Shown in pieces: positions 43,652 through 52,035 of a DNA stretch of 64,000 nt. Location of the stretch: assembly GCF_002797935.1 (NCBI RefSeq), contig NZ_PGER01000001.1:1860001-1924000 (forward strand), in the 5' to 3' direction. Position numbers and translations under genes: made by a program. This stretch comes from Flavobacterium sp. 1 (GTDB taxonomy: Bacteria > Bacteroidota > Bacteroidia > Flavobacteriales > Flavobacteriaceae). Numbering within the stretch: position 1 is the stretch's first letter; each line of letters starts with the position of its first letter. The notes beneath the pieces were generated by a model. The model saw only the letters and a list, made by a program, of their open reading frames with translations. It searched no databases and was not told the DNA's origin.

Positions 43652-44233
43652 ATGCATCAAAATCTGTTATCTTACATCAACAAATATTCTTCTTCACCTC
43701 TTACTAACGAAGAAGAAGCCTTAATTACAGCCACTTTTCAACCCAAAAAATTCAGAAAAAAACAATACTTTTTACAAGAAGGCGATGTATGTAAATACGC
43801 TGGTTTTATTGTAAAAGGAGCTATGCGCCAATACAGCGTTGATGATAAAGGAGGGGAACATATTGTACAGCTATTCATTGAAAACTATTGGGCAAACGAC
43901 CGTGAAAGTTCTACTATGCTAACGCCTTCCGTTTATAATATTGATGCTTGGGAAGATACCGATATACTTCTTATAACTAGAGCCGATATGCTGGATTTAA
44001 TGGCAAAAATACCTGCAATGGCAGAAATGATTCGCTTAATGGATGAAAGAAATGCTATTGCTAACCAACGAAGATTAAACTCTACTATCAGCAATACAGC
44101 AGAAAAGCGCTATGAAGAATTTGCTGTTCATCATCCACAATTTATTCAGCGATTTCCACAGCATCTTATCGCTTCTTTTTTGGGTATTACCAAAGAAACA
44201 TTGAGCCGAATTAGAAAACAAGGAACGAAATAA
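43652..44233 (+). CDS. Crp/Fnr-family transcriptional regulator
   Basis: 193 residues. A cyclic-nucleotide-binding-like beta-roll (residues 20-120, GDVCKYAGFIVKGAMRQYSV) and a C-terminal HTH (QHLIASFLGITKETLSRIR). No Fe-S cysteines and no clear cAMP-binding Arg-Ser are seen, as in many flavobacterial Crp-like proteins. It ends at a bidirectional terminator facing a hydrolase gene. Confidence 0.92.
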   Translation: MHQNLLSYINKYSSSPLTNEEEALITATFQPKKFRKKQYFLQEGDVCKYAGFIVKGAMRQYSVDDKGGEHIVQLFIENYWANDRESSTMLTPSVYNIDAWEDTDILLITRADMLDLMAKIPAMAEMIRLMDERNAIANQRRLNSTISNTAEKRYEEFAVHHPQFIQRFPQHLIASFLGITKETLSRIRKQGTK

Positions 44234-44255
44234 ACTCCATTTAAGTTTTAAATAG

Positions 44256-44286
44256 AAAAACCGTTGATGACTGTCAACGGTTTTTT
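44256..44286. terminator. terminator, ACCGTTGA family
   Basis: AAAAACCGTTGA (44256-44267) pairs with TCAACGGTTTTT (44274-44285) over 12 bases, loop TGACTG. It is shared by convergent genes (Crp and hydrolase). Very similar hairpins recur at 50786, 51957, 53466, 54029, 54917 and 59725. Confidence 0.9.
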
Positions 44287-44297
44287 GGATCTAGTTT

Positions 44298-45341
44298 TTA
44301 TTTCAAATGTTCTTTAAAGAAAGCATCTAATTTATTAAAAGGAATAACATCCACTTTGTCATACAAATCTACGTGTACAGCGTTTGGGATAATTATTAAT
44401 TCTTTTGGTTCATTTGCCACTTTATAAATATCTTCACTAAAATATCGTGAGTGCGCATTTTCTCCTGCGATTAAAAGCATTGGTCTTGGCGAAATTTCTT
44501 TTACATAAGTTAGTATTGGCATATTCATAAATGATATTGGATTGGTAATTAACCAGGCTCCGTTTGAGTTTACAGAATTGGGATGAAAGCCACGTGGCGT
44601 TCTGTAATAATCAAAATATTCTTTTATAAATTGCGGTTCGTCGCCTTTTAATGTTTCCGGTAAATTTCTTGGACCATCTGCAGGTTTTCCATTTTCGGCA
44701 TCTTTCCAACGTTGCTGGCTCAAGCTTTCCAAGGTTTTGGTACGTTGTTCTGGCGTAACAACATCGTTGTAACCTTTCGACATTACTCTGGTCATATCAT
44801 ACAAACTTGTCGCAGCAACGGCTTTCACTCGCTTATCAATAGCAGTTGCGTTTAAAGCAAAACCACCAAAACCACAAATCCCGATGATACCAATTTTATT
44901 TCTATCTACATTTTTCTGCAACCCTAAAAAATCAACTGCAGCACTAAAATCTTCAGTATTGATTTCTGGCGAAGCTACATTTCTTGGTTCGCCACTGCTT
45001 TCTCCAGTATAAGACGGGTCGAAAGCCAAAGCTATAAAACCGCGTTCTGCCATTTGGCTAGCATATAATCCTGATGACTGTTGTTTCACTGCTCCAAAAG
45101 GGCCACTGATTGCTAATGCAGACAATTTTTCAGTTCCTTCATTTTTTGGAAGATATAAATCACCGCTTAATGTAATGCCGTAACGGTTTTTGAAAGTAAC
45201 TCTTTGACGGGTAACTTTATCACTCAATTGAAAAGTATAATGTTCTTTTGTTTCCATTTTTTTTGATTTAGATTTTTTGTCTTGTGCAAATGCTTGTCCT
45301 GTTAAAAGAAGTATCATTGCGATTGCCAATTTTTTTTTCAT
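44298..45341 (-). CDS. secreted dienelactone-hydrolase-like alpha/beta hydrolase
   Basis: 347 residues with a signal peptide (MKKKLAIAMILLLTGQAFAQ). The nucleophile elbow is GICGFGG, so Cys replaces the usual Ser, as in dienelactone hydrolase; the catalytic His is in IPNAVHVDLYD. Family ring features (SGPFGAVKQQSSGLYASQMAERG, FDPSYTGES) are present. It is probably periplasmic, acting on an unidentified ester or lactone. It lies 10 bases from the acetyltransferase gene and is co-transcribed with it. Confidence 0.88.
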   Translation of the reverse strand: MKKKLAIAMILLLTGQAFAQDKKSKSKKMETKEHYTFQLSDKVTRQRVTFKNRYGITLSGDLYLPKNEGTEKLSALAISGPFGAVKQQSSGLYASQMAERGFIALAFDPSYTGESSGEPRNVASPEINTEDFSAAVDFLGLQKNVDRNKIGIIGICGFGGFALNATAIDKRVKAVAATSLYDMTRVMSKGYNDVVTPEQRTKTLESLSQQRWKDAENGKPADGPRNLPETLKGDEPQFIKEYFDYYRTPRGFHPNSVNSNGAWLITNPISFMNMPILTYVKEISPRPMLLIAGENAHSRYFSEDIYKVANEPKELIIIPNAVHVDLYDKVDVIPFNKLDAFFKEHLK

Positions 45342-45351
45342 TTTTATTAAA

Positions 45352-45912
45352 TTAAATTGTTTTTAAACTTTTTGCAGGAATTCCGCCTACGATAGTATTG
45401 TCTGGCACATCCGTTGTTACAACCGAGCCCGATGCTACAATAGCATTTTCGCCAATCGTAACACCTTGCAAAATGGTTGCACTTGCACCAATCCAAGCAT
45501 TTTTTTTGATGTGAATTGGTTTTGGAATTAAAGAATGCCGGTCTTCGATGGAGGTTGGATGTCCTTCGGATAATAAATTGACTTTCGGTGCTATCAATAC
45601 ATTATCTTCAATGGTAATTCCTCCTAAATCAAGAAAGACACAATCGAAGTTTATAAATACATTTTTGCCAATTTTGGTATGTTTTCCATAATTAATGTGC
45701 AATGGTGTAAATACAGTTACGCTTTCGTCAATTTCAGTCTCAGTAATTTGGCTTAAAAAATTTCTGATTTTAGCAGGATCTGATGCGTTATTCATCTCAA
45801 CCGATAATTTCTTTGTTGCAAATGAAGCCTCACGCATTTTATAGGCGTCTTTATCGATTAGCGAAATGATTTCTCCATTTTTTAGTCGCTCGAATATAGT
45901 TGTTGTTTGCAT
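45352..45912 (-). CDS. left-handed beta-helix sugar O-acetyltransferase (LacA/Maa-like)
   Basis: 186 residues. The hexapeptide-repeat pattern (IGKNVFINFDCVFLDLGGITIEDNVLI, AWIGASATILQGVTIGENAIVASGSVVT) forms a left-handed beta-helix. The family transfers acetyl from acetyl-CoA to sugars or thiols. A two-box AraC-type operator (45963-46000) lies 51 bases upstream, identical in spacing to one in front of the AraC gene at 49773. The substrate is unknown. Confidence 0.92.
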   Translation of the reverse strand: MQTTTIFERLKNGEIISLIDKDAYKMREASFATKKLSVEMNNASDPAKIRNFLSQITETEIDESVTVFTPLHINYGKHTKIGKNVFINFDCVFLDLGGITIEDNVLIAPKVNLLSEGHPTSIEDRHSLIPKPIHIKKNAWIGASATILQGVTIGENAIVASGSVVTTDVPDNTIVGGIPAKSLKTI

Positions 45913-45962
45913 TGTCTATTAAGATTAACATTGCAAAATTAAAGACAAAGCCTCACAGTGAC

Positions 45963-46000
45963 TTTACTGCGAGGCTCAAAGAATCTTTCTGAGAAGCTCA
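45963..46000. promoter_or_regulatory. AraC-type two-box operator (group 2)
   Basis: CTTTACTGCGAGGCTCA (from 45962) and CTTTCTGAGAAGCTCA (to 46000), with GCTCA ends 22 bases apart. The same spacing and core (CTGTAAGG-TTCA, CTGTAAGGCTCA) occur at 50657-50694 before the AraC gene. It probably controls the acetyltransferase/hydrolase pair. Confidence 0.55.
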
Positions 46001-46005
46001 ATAAA

Positions 46006-46443
46006 TTAAGAAATAGGTCTTTCTTCGATAATTAGAAAATGAGCTACACGGTCTTTGATGAACCATTTTCCATTTTGAAACACATAGCTATCATCATATT
46101 TTACACTGTAATCAGTCAAAATATCTTTTCCATCAACGGCTCTGATCATTTTGATTTGAGTAAAAGAAACTCCGGTAGCAGTTTCGCTGTCGATATTTAC
46201 AGTATGCTGACCGTTCAATGTAAAATAGGTCTTTACCAGAGATGCGTGATGGTTGAAATCTTTTTCCATATTTTCCCTACCTGAAACATCGGCAACCAAA
46301 GCACCGCCCATATAAACTTTATACGTTACATCTGGTGTGAATAAATCCATTACTTCGGCGATTTTCCATTCATCACTTAAATAAGCATAATCATCAATTA
46401 AGTTTCTAAGTTCTTCTTTTGTTTTTAAAATTTCTAGTGTCAT
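46006..46443 (-). CDS. SnoaL-like/NTF2-fold protein
   Basis: 145 residues. An N-terminal helix (LRNLIDDYAYLSDEWKIAEVMDLF) and the cone-shaped beta sheet (TFTPDVTYKVYMGG, GQHTVNIDSETATGVSFTQ, YEDSYVFQNGKWFIKDR-like) fit the SnoaL/NTF2 fold. Such proteins are small enzymes or ligand binders. It stands alone with its own unit, flanked by a terminator at 46592 on one side and an AraC operator on the other. Confidence 0.88.
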   Translation of the reverse strand: MTLEILKTKEELRNLIDDYAYLSDEWKIAEVMDLFTPDVTYKVYMGGALVADVSGRENMEKDFNHHASLVKTYFTLNGQHTVNIDSETATGVSFTQIKMIRAVDGKDILTDYSVKYDDSYVFQNGKWFIKDRVAHFLIIEERPIS

Positions 46444-46591
46444 AATTTTGTTGTTTAATTGAAATTGAAAATTTATTTTCTGTAATTATTACTCAACAAA
46501 ACTACCTTATATTTGATTACAATTTATTAGTCATTACCTAAAGGTTAGTAAATACATTTTTTAATATTTCTTTTGCAACTAAAAATTAAAG

Positions 46592-46631
46592 GCAGGCAAA
46601 TAGAAGATTTCTAATTCTTCTCTTTGCCTGC
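46592..46631. terminator. terminator after the MDR gene at 46700
   Basis: GCAGGCAAA-TA-GAAGA (46592-46607) pairs with TCTTC-TC-TTTGCCTGC (46616-46631), 14 pairs with a 2-base internal loop. It ends the minus-strand MDR gene and precedes the SnoaL-like gene. Confidence 0.8.
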
Positions 46632-46699
46632 TATTTTATTTAAAAAAAACAAACTAAATCTATAACTAACTTATTATTATTAATTTCTTATAAGATAAA

Positions 46700-47692
46700 T
46701 CACGGAACAAGAATAATTTTCCCTACTGCATTTTTGGTCTGAATAATTTCGTGAGCTTTTGCCATATCTGCCAAAGGAAACAAATGCGAAATATGGGTTT
46801 TAATTTCACCCGCAGACAAAAGTTGGGAAATAGTTTCAATATCTTTTAGATAGGTATCATTTGGCGTCACATTTACCCGCTGAACCGTTACATTTTTGGT
46901 AGCTTTCGCGTTATCTATAAACTGCTGGTCGGGGTAAACGACAATACTCGACAAAATTCCTCCGGGTTTAAGTGTTTTTAATGAACGAGCCAAATGGGTA
47001 TCTTCCGTACTGCTTACATCTGCTTCTACCCAAACGGCGTCGTGAACGATGTCGGCATCATTGATAAAATCTTCTACTGCCTGTGTTTTATAATCAAAGA
47101 ATTCATCCGCACCTAAACTTAATACAAAATCTCTGTTTTCTGTCGATGCAACTCCAATTACATACGCTCCAAAATGCTTTGCAATCTGCACGGCATAATG
47201 TCCTACACCACCAGATGCACCGTAGATAATAACCTTGTCTCCTTTTTTTATTTTAGCAAACTTTATTAATGATGCCCATGCTGTCAAAGCAGCCATTGTT
47301 GCGCCTGCAACTTGTTCAAAACTTACATTGGCTGGTTTTATTACCAATTCGTCCTCTGGAGCAGCTACAAATTCAGCGTATGCGTTTGCCTGACCGATAA
47401 AATTAAAATTTCCAAAAACTTCATCGCCTGTTTTGAATCTTGTCACAGCATTGCCAACTTCAGTCACTATACCTGCAACATCCCATCCCAAAATGATATT
47501 TTCTTCATCACCTTTAAGAGCATAAATCATCTCTAGTGCGGCTTGATTTCTACGGACAAATGCATCTACAGGATTAATTGCTATTGCTTTCACTTGAACC
47601 AAGACTTCATTGTCTTTGATTGTTGGAACAGGAACTTCTGCTAAAATCAGGTTTTCAGGACCGCCTACTTCTTTTAAAACTATTGCTTTCAT
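46700..47692 (-). CDS. zinc-independent MDR quinone-oxidoreductase-like protein
   Basis: 330 residues. The MDR N-domain (KAIAINPVDAFVRRNQ, GWDVAGIVTEVG) and the NADPH motif GASGGVGHYAVQIAKHFGA. No catalytic zinc cysteines are seen, as in QOR/CAA43-type reductases. It probably reduces quinones or enals with NADPH. Upstream is a two-box operator (47747-47785) matching one in front of the AraC gene at 48340. The quinol-monooxygenase-like gene at 47922 diverges from it. Confidence 0.92.
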   Translation of the reverse strand: MKAIVLKEVGGPENLILAEVPVPTIKDNEVLVQVKAIAINPVDAFVRRNQAALEMIYALKGDEENIILGWDVAGIVTEVGNAVTRFKTGDEVFGNFNFIGQANAYAEFVAAPEDELVIKPANVSFEQVAGATMAALTAWASLIKFAKIKKGDKVIIYGASGGVGHYAVQIAKHFGAYVIGVASTENRDFVLSLGADEFFDYKTQAVEDFINDADIVHDAVWVEADVSSTEDTHLARSLKTLKPGGILSSIVVYPDQQFIDNAKATKNVTVQRVNVTPNDTYLKDIETISQLLSAGEIKTHISHLFPLADMAKAHEIIQTKNAVGKIILVP

Positions 47693-47746
47693 TGTTTTTG
47701 TATTTAAAATGTTTTGTCAAAGGTAGAAGCAGTTTGAATTTTTTGT

Positions 47747-47785
47747 TTTGTTCAAAATGTCAAATTTGCTTTGCTAAGATTGTCA
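47747..47785. promoter_or_regulatory. AraC-type two-box operator (group 1)
   Basis: TTTGTTCAAAATGTCA (47747-47762) and TTTGCTAAGATTGTCA (47770-47785), start-to-start 23. Matches TTTGTTTAAAATGTCA and TTTGTTTAAATTGTCA at 49215 and 49238 with the same 23-base spacing. Confidence 0.65.
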
Positions 47786-47921
47786 AAAAAACTAGAATTT
47801 AAAATTTGATAGTGACCTTTTAAACAATGATTTTTTGATATTTTAAACAAAACGTCGATGTGGTTTCTGAACTAATTTTGTAGAAAAGTAACCAATCAGT
47901 AATTAATTAAAAACATTTAAA

Positions 47922-48293
47922 ATGTCAGAACAATCAATTTTGAGGCTCACTATGTCCACAACGGTAAATCCCAATGAATGGAAAAAATTAGAACAATTTA
48001 TGGCAGCAGCAAGAATCGCAGTGCCGAAAGAAGGAGACGGGGTTTTAATCCACGAATGTCATTATAATCCTGAGACTTTCGAAATCCTTTTCTTGGAATC
48101 TTACGCTAACGAAAATGAATTGATGAAACACGCACAAGCGTTTGCTCCAGTGATGAATAATCACAAAGTAGATTGGAAAATCAATAGAATTGACCTGCTT
48201 GGCAACTATTCTGACGAGATTTTTGCAATGATGAAAGGAATGGCAAATGGTGCGGCAGTAAATCTTTACAAAAAAGTATTTAAAAACAAATAA
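47922..48293 (+). CDS. ABM-fold quinol monooxygenase-like protein
   Basis: 123 residues, one ferredoxin-like dimeric alpha/beta barrel: MSTTVNPNEWKKLEQF, a strand with LIHECHYNPETFEILFLESY, and a helix with NENELMKHAQ. The family includes YgiN-type quinol monooxygenases and small ligand-binding enzymes. Position next to the quinone-reductase-like gene and the shared operator region suggest both are induced by the same compound. Confidence 0.8.
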   Translation: MSEQSILRLTMSTTVNPNEWKKLEQFMAAARIAVPKEGDGVLIHECHYNPETFEILFLESYANENELMKHAQAFAPVMNNHKVDWKINRIDLLGNYSDEIFAMMKGMANGAAVNLYKKVFKNK

Positions 48294-48339
48294 TATTCCG
48301 CAATGGATTATTATTTGTTTGAATTTTGGCTTAATCCGA

Positions 48340-49140
48340 TTATAATTCTGAAGGAGAATAGCCGAACTGTTTCTTAAAGGCAAAAGAAAAATGGGAGAGA
48401 TTTTCAAAACCAATTTCCAAATAAATATCTCCCGCTTTCTTGTCCTTTTTGGAGAGTTGAAAATGAGCCAATTCCAAACGTTTTTTTGTCAGCCAGCGCT
48501 GAGGTGTAATTTTAAAAGCCTTTTTAAAATCCCTGATAAATGTTGATAGACTGCGACCCGTGAGATAGGCAAATTTTTCAAGGGGCATATTAAACTTGTA
48601 ATGTTTTTCCATGAAATCAACCAGATTGATTTTTCCGGGTTCAGAGAAATCTGCCAAAACACTGTCTATATTTGGTTCAATAAATCGGAGGATGGAAATA
48701 GCTTCTTCAAATTTAAGCTTTGCAATATTTTCCGGGAGTTTTTGCTCCAGTTCAAAATAAGGAATGATAGAGGAAAAGAAACTTTTTAACAATGCCTGTT
48801 CACTTAAAATCCTAACAGAAAAGTCTGGGGAAACATTCAGATTTGGTTTTTCTTGTGTATAAAATGCTTTCAGTCTTTCTACCGTCAACCCAAAAACGAC
48901 AGCCTTGTAAGGTCTCCCGTCTTTAGGCTGTTTTATGACGGCGGATATCTGATTTCTTGGAAAAAGCAACATACTGTCGGCACCAAATGTATACGATTTG
49001 TCTGCCTGTATAATTTTCATTTCACCGGAAATGATCAGCACAAAAGAATGAAATTCAAGACTTAAATCATCTTTGTAAATACCTTCTTCAGTAACCGTCC
49101 AAACAAGATCTGTAAATTTATTGAAATTTTGTTTTGCCAT
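48340..49140 (-). CDS. AraC-family regulator (group 1)
   Basis: 266 residues from the ATG at 49138-49140; an in-frame extension to 49209 runs over the promoter and operator. An N-terminal cupin-like effector domain and a C-terminal double HTH (NMPLEKFAYLTGRSLSTFIRDFKKAF, then IYLEIGFENLSHFSFAFKKQFGY). It is predicted to bind the two-box sites at 49215-49253 (own promoter) and 47747-47785 (MDR gene). Confidence 0.92.
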   Translation of the reverse strand: MAKQNFNKFTDLVWTVTEEGIYKDDLSLEFHSFVLIISGEMKIIQADKSYTFGADSMLLFPRNQISAVIKQPKDGRPYKAVVFGLTVERLKAFYTQEKPNLNVSPDFSVRILSEQALLKSFFSSIIPYFELEQKLPENIAKLKFEEAISILRFIEPNIDSVLADFSEPGKINLVDFMEKHYKFNMPLEKFAYLTGRSLSTFIRDFKKAFKITPQRWLTKKRLELAHFQLSKKDKKAGDIYLEIGFENLSHFSFAFKKQFGYSPSEL

Positions 49141-49214
49141 TGTTAATGATTTGAGATTTTGTAAATATTGGATTGAACCAAATACCAAAATTACAAATAT
49201 TAGCATCAAATTAA

Positions 49215-49253
49215 TTTGTTTAAAATGTCAATTACGCTTTGTTTAAATTGTCA
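49215..49253. promoter_or_regulatory. AraC-type two-box operator (group 1) at araC promoter
   Basis: TTTGTTTAAAATGTCA (49215-49230) and TTTGTTTAAATTGTCA (49238-49253), one mismatch, spaced 23 bases. It lies 75 bases before the AraC start and 110 bases before the divergent HxlR gene. Confidence 0.7.
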
Positions 49254-49362
49254 TTTTCTATTTTTGCCAGCCTGCGCTATTTGAATTGGCATTTAAAGTT
49301 TAAATTTGTTAATAAATTATTAGTTGTTGCTTAACGGTTATCGACTAATACAAAACAAATTT

Positions 49363-49776
49363 ATGGAAGAAATAAAAGAAAATCAAACTGATAATAAAGC
49401 ATTTACAGAGGAATGTCATAAAGTTTTAATGGCAGTTTCAGACGCATTATATGCCATTGGCGGTAAATGGAAACTGATGATTATCATCGCAATGGCAAGA
49501 GGAAATAAACGATTTACCGAAATTCAACGGCAGGTCACAGGAATTTCTGCACGGGTTCTTTCAAGCGAATTAAAAGAACTGGAAATGAATGGTTTTATTA
49601 TCAAAAAAGTAGAAAATGGTTATCCGGTAACCATAGAATATGAACTGCTGCCCTACAGTCATACACTCGAAGAAGTTGTGGGAGCAATGACCAAATGGGG
49701 AATGCAGCATCGCGAAAAAATTAAAAGCGAACAATCTTCTGGAAAATTAAAAAATGATAAAAAGCCAAATAACTAA
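49363..49776 (+). CDS. HxlR-family winged-helix regulator
   Basis: About 137 residues from the ATG at 49363; the upstream ATG at 49324 adds 13 residues without support. ALYAIGGKWKLMIIIAMARG, recognition helix TGISARVLSSELKELEMNGF and wing VTIEYELLPYS. A cysteine in TEECHKV occupies the expected sensor position. It diverges from the AraC gene and its stop overlaps the convergent AraC gene at 49773 by 4 bases. Confidence 0.9.
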   Translation: MEEIKENQTDNKAFTEECHKVLMAVSDALYAIGGKWKLMIIIAMARGNKRFTEIQRQVTGISARVLSSELKELEMNGFIIKKVENGYPVTIEYELLPYSHTLEEVVGAMTKWGMQHREKIKSEQSSGKLKNDKKPNN

Positions 49777-50600
49777 ACTTCTGTTGGCGGAATTCCGTAT
49801 TGTTTTTTAAATGCGGTTGAAAAATGAGAAGGATTCTTAAAGCCAACTTCCATATAAACGTCTTGTACTTTTTTGCCTTCTTCTTTTAGTTTTACGTAAG
49901 CCGTTTCCAAGCGTTTTTTTATCAGCCATTTTTGAGGTGTGAGGCTGCTTATTTTTTTGAAATCTCTTTTGAAAGTTGCCAAACTTCGTCCTGTGAATGA
50001 AGCGATTTGTTCCATCGAAAGTTCTTCCATATAGTTGCCGTTGAGGAATTCCAAAAGGTCAATTTTCCAAGGTTCGGCAAAATCAAAAAGTATTGGATAG
50101 AGTTGTTCGTTGCTGTTCAGTAAAGCATAAATCCCTTCCAATAATTTCAAATGTGTAACGCCTTCCGTTGGTTGTATGTTACTGTCAAAATAAGGTGTAA
50201 GCGATTGAAATAAACTTTCTATTGCGGGACTTGATTCTAACTTAAAGACCGTTTTGTCAGAAACTTTAACAGCTGTAGGTATTTCAGATTTATTCATTTT
50301 ACTGTAAAAATCACGCAATACATTACGCTTAAATGTTAACGAAATGCCTTTGTACAAATCTTCACCTTTGCTGTTTTTGTACATTTTCAAGCGGTGATCT
50401 CTTCGGATAAAAGCACAATCTCCAGCCTGCAATTTTATTTTTTTGTTTCTATCCTCTATAATCTGTTCGCCGGAGTACAAATAAACCAAGACGTGTTCAG
50501 GCGTGGCGTGAATACACTTTTCGCTATAATCACTAAAGCAAGACAAGAATATTCCTGAATAGCTTAATGTTTTTAATTTATCGTCTTGTTGCACCTCCAT
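49773..50600 (-). CDS. AraC-family regulator (group 2)
   Basis: 275 residues from the ATG at 50598-50600; an in-frame ATG at 50630 adds ten. A cupin-like effector domain, then the double HTH (LSMEQIASFTGRSLATFKRDFK, VYMEVGFKNPSHFSTAFKKQYG). It resembles the regulator at 48340 along its length, but its operator is different: two boxes at 50657-50694 and the same pattern at 45963-46000. It therefore probably controls itself and the acetyltransferase operon. Confidence 0.92.
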   Translation of the reverse strand: MEVQQDDKLKTLSYSGIFLSCFSDYSEKCIHATPEHVLVYLYSGEQIIEDRNKKIKLQAGDCAFIRRDHRLKMYKNSKGEDLYKGISLTFKRNVLRDFYSKMNKSEIPTAVKVSDKTVFKLESSPAIESLFQSLTPYFDSNIQPTEGVTHLKLLEGIYALLNSNEQLYPILFDFAEPWKIDLLEFLNGNYMEELSMEQIASFTGRSLATFKRDFKKISSLTPQKWLIKKRLETAYVKLKEEGKKVQDVYMEVGFKNPSHFSTAFKKQYGIPPTEV

Positions 50601-50656
50601 AATCTTTATAGTTGTATTAGTAACGTACAAAAGTAAAATTTATATTTGTGAATTTC

Positions 50657-50694
50657 TTTGCTGTAAGGTTCATTTTGTCTTTCTGTAAGGCTCA
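50657..50694. promoter_or_regulatory. AraC-type two-box operator (group 2) at araC promoter
   Basis: TTTGCTGTAAGGTTCA (50657-50672) and TTTCTGTAAGGCTCA (50680-50694) with the CTGTAAGG cores 22 bases apart. It matches the operator at 45963-46000 in spacing and in the final GCTCA/TTCA. Confidence 0.6.
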
Positions 50695-50733
50695 ATTATA
50701 TTGTTGGACTATATAAAAGAAAACTAGTGCCAA

Positions 50734-50757
50734 ATTAGAAAACAAGTAATGAAATAA
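50734..50757 (+). pseudogene. 3' scar of a lost Crp/Fnr gene plus terminator
   Basis: The last codons IRKQVMK-stop match IRKQGTK-stop of the Crp gene at 43652, and the following about 50 bases (AAATAAACTCC onward) match the region after that gene as well, ending in the same hairpin. Only the 3' tail of the gene remains. Confidence 0.6.
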
Positions 50758-50785
50758 ACTCCATTTTAAGTTTTGAATTACAAAG

Positions 50786-50814
50786 ACCATTGATATATGT
50801 CAACGGTTTTTTTT
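50786..50814. terminator. terminator, ACCGTTGA family (one mismatch)
   Basis: ACCATTGA and TCAACGGT with one A-C mismatch, followed by eight T. It follows the Crp scar and is followed by CTTTGCCTTATCAAAA (50853-50868), shared with other copies. Confidence 0.7.
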
Positions 50815-50895
50815 ATCATATCTCATTGTCACAAGGCCTGCCTTTGATGCAACTTTGCCTTATCAAAATCAATAAAAATTTTAAAAAGTAAAACA

Positions 50896-51903
50896 ATGAG
50901 TGATTTATCAAAAATGTCTAAAACGGTGGTTTTCCACGAAGCTGGAACTCCTGAAGTATTAAAAGTAGAACAAGTAAAAGTATCTTATCCTGGTTCTCAG
51001 GAAGTAAGAATTCAAGTAAAATCAATTGGTATAAACAGAGCTGATGCTATGTATCGCCAAGGAATGTACATAGAAAATCCTATTTTCCCAGCCCAATTAG
51101 GTTATGAAGCTGCCGGAATTGTCGAAGCTGTTGGTTCTGAAGTTTCGAATGTATCGGTTGGAGATGTCGTAAATGTTATACCTGGTTTTTCATTACATAA
51201 CTATACCTCGTATGGAGAATATATCCTAATGCCAGCTTATGCAGTACATAAATATCCAGCCAATTTATCTTATGATGAAGCTGCGTCTTTGTGGACAAGT
51301 TACTCCACAATGTACGGAATGATTGTAAATTCCGGAAAATTAAAATCAGGAGAATTTGTGGTTATCAATGCAGCTTCAAGCAGTGCTGGTCTTGCTGCTA
51401 TTCAAATAACAAATTATGTTGGAGGAATTTCAATTGCTTTAACTACTTCTGCAAAGAAAAAAGAAGCATTATTAAAAGCGGGTGCATCCCACGTAATTGT
51501 AACCTCTGAAGAAGACATTGCAACTGAAGTTTTAAAAATCACCAATAATGTAGGTGCTCATATCATTTTAGATCCTGTTGTGGGTGTTAAATTCAGCAAC
51601 CTTTTAAGTTCAGTTGCCGAAAACGGGAAAGTGTTTGTTTACGGTGCATTGAGCCACGAACCTGCCAGTTTCCCAGCGTTTGACGTTCTCATGAAAACCC
51701 CAACCATTCGAGGATATTCTGCAATTGAAGTTTTAGGCAATATGGAAGTTTTGATGCAAGCCATCGCTTTTATTGACAAAGGTGTCGCCGAAGGGAAATT
51801 AAAACCCATTATTGATAAGGTTTTTAATCTAGATGAAATCGTTGCGTCTCATAACTATTTAGAATCCAACCAGCAATTTGGTAAGATTGTAGTGAATATA
51901 TAG
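50896..51903 (+). CDS. MDR quinone-oxidoreductase-like protein
   Basis: 335 residues. N-domain IGINRADAMYRQGMY, GYEAAGIVEAVGSEV; NADPH site AASSSAGLAAIQI, typical of zinc-independent quinone/enoyl reductases with a degenerate Gly motif. It probably reduces quinone or enone electrophiles. It has its own promoter module (50786-50878) and a terminator at 51957, and is followed by a Crp gene. Confidence 0.9.
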   Translation: MSDLSKMSKTVVFHEAGTPEVLKVEQVKVSYPGSQEVRIQVKSIGINRADAMYRQGMYIENPIFPAQLGYEAAGIVEAVGSEVSNVSVGDVVNVIPGFSLHNYTSYGEYILMPAYAVHKYPANLSYDEAASLWTSYSTMYGMIVNSGKLKSGEFVVINAASSSAGLAAIQITNYVGGISIALTTSAKKKEALLKAGASHVIVTSEEDIATEVLKITNNVGAHIILDPVVGVKFSNLLSSVAENGKVFVYGALSHEPASFPAFDVLMKTPTIRGYSAIEVLGNMEVLMQAIAFIDKGVAEGKLKPIIDKVFNLDEIVASHNYLESNQQFGKIVVNI

Positions 51904-51956
51904 TTTCTATCACTTTTTTAACTAAGATATTTTTTAAAGTATCTTTAATAACTTTT

Positions 51957-51982
51957 AAACCGTTGATATTTACCAACGGTTT
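51957..51982. terminator. terminator, ACCGTTG family
   Basis: AAACCGTTG (51957-51965) pairs with CAACGGTTT (51974-51982), loop ATATTTAC, T-run after. Confidence 0.85.
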
Positions 51983-52035
51983 TTATTATTTCTCATCTTT
52001 GTCATTAACATTCTAAAAAATAAAATAAAATAAAA

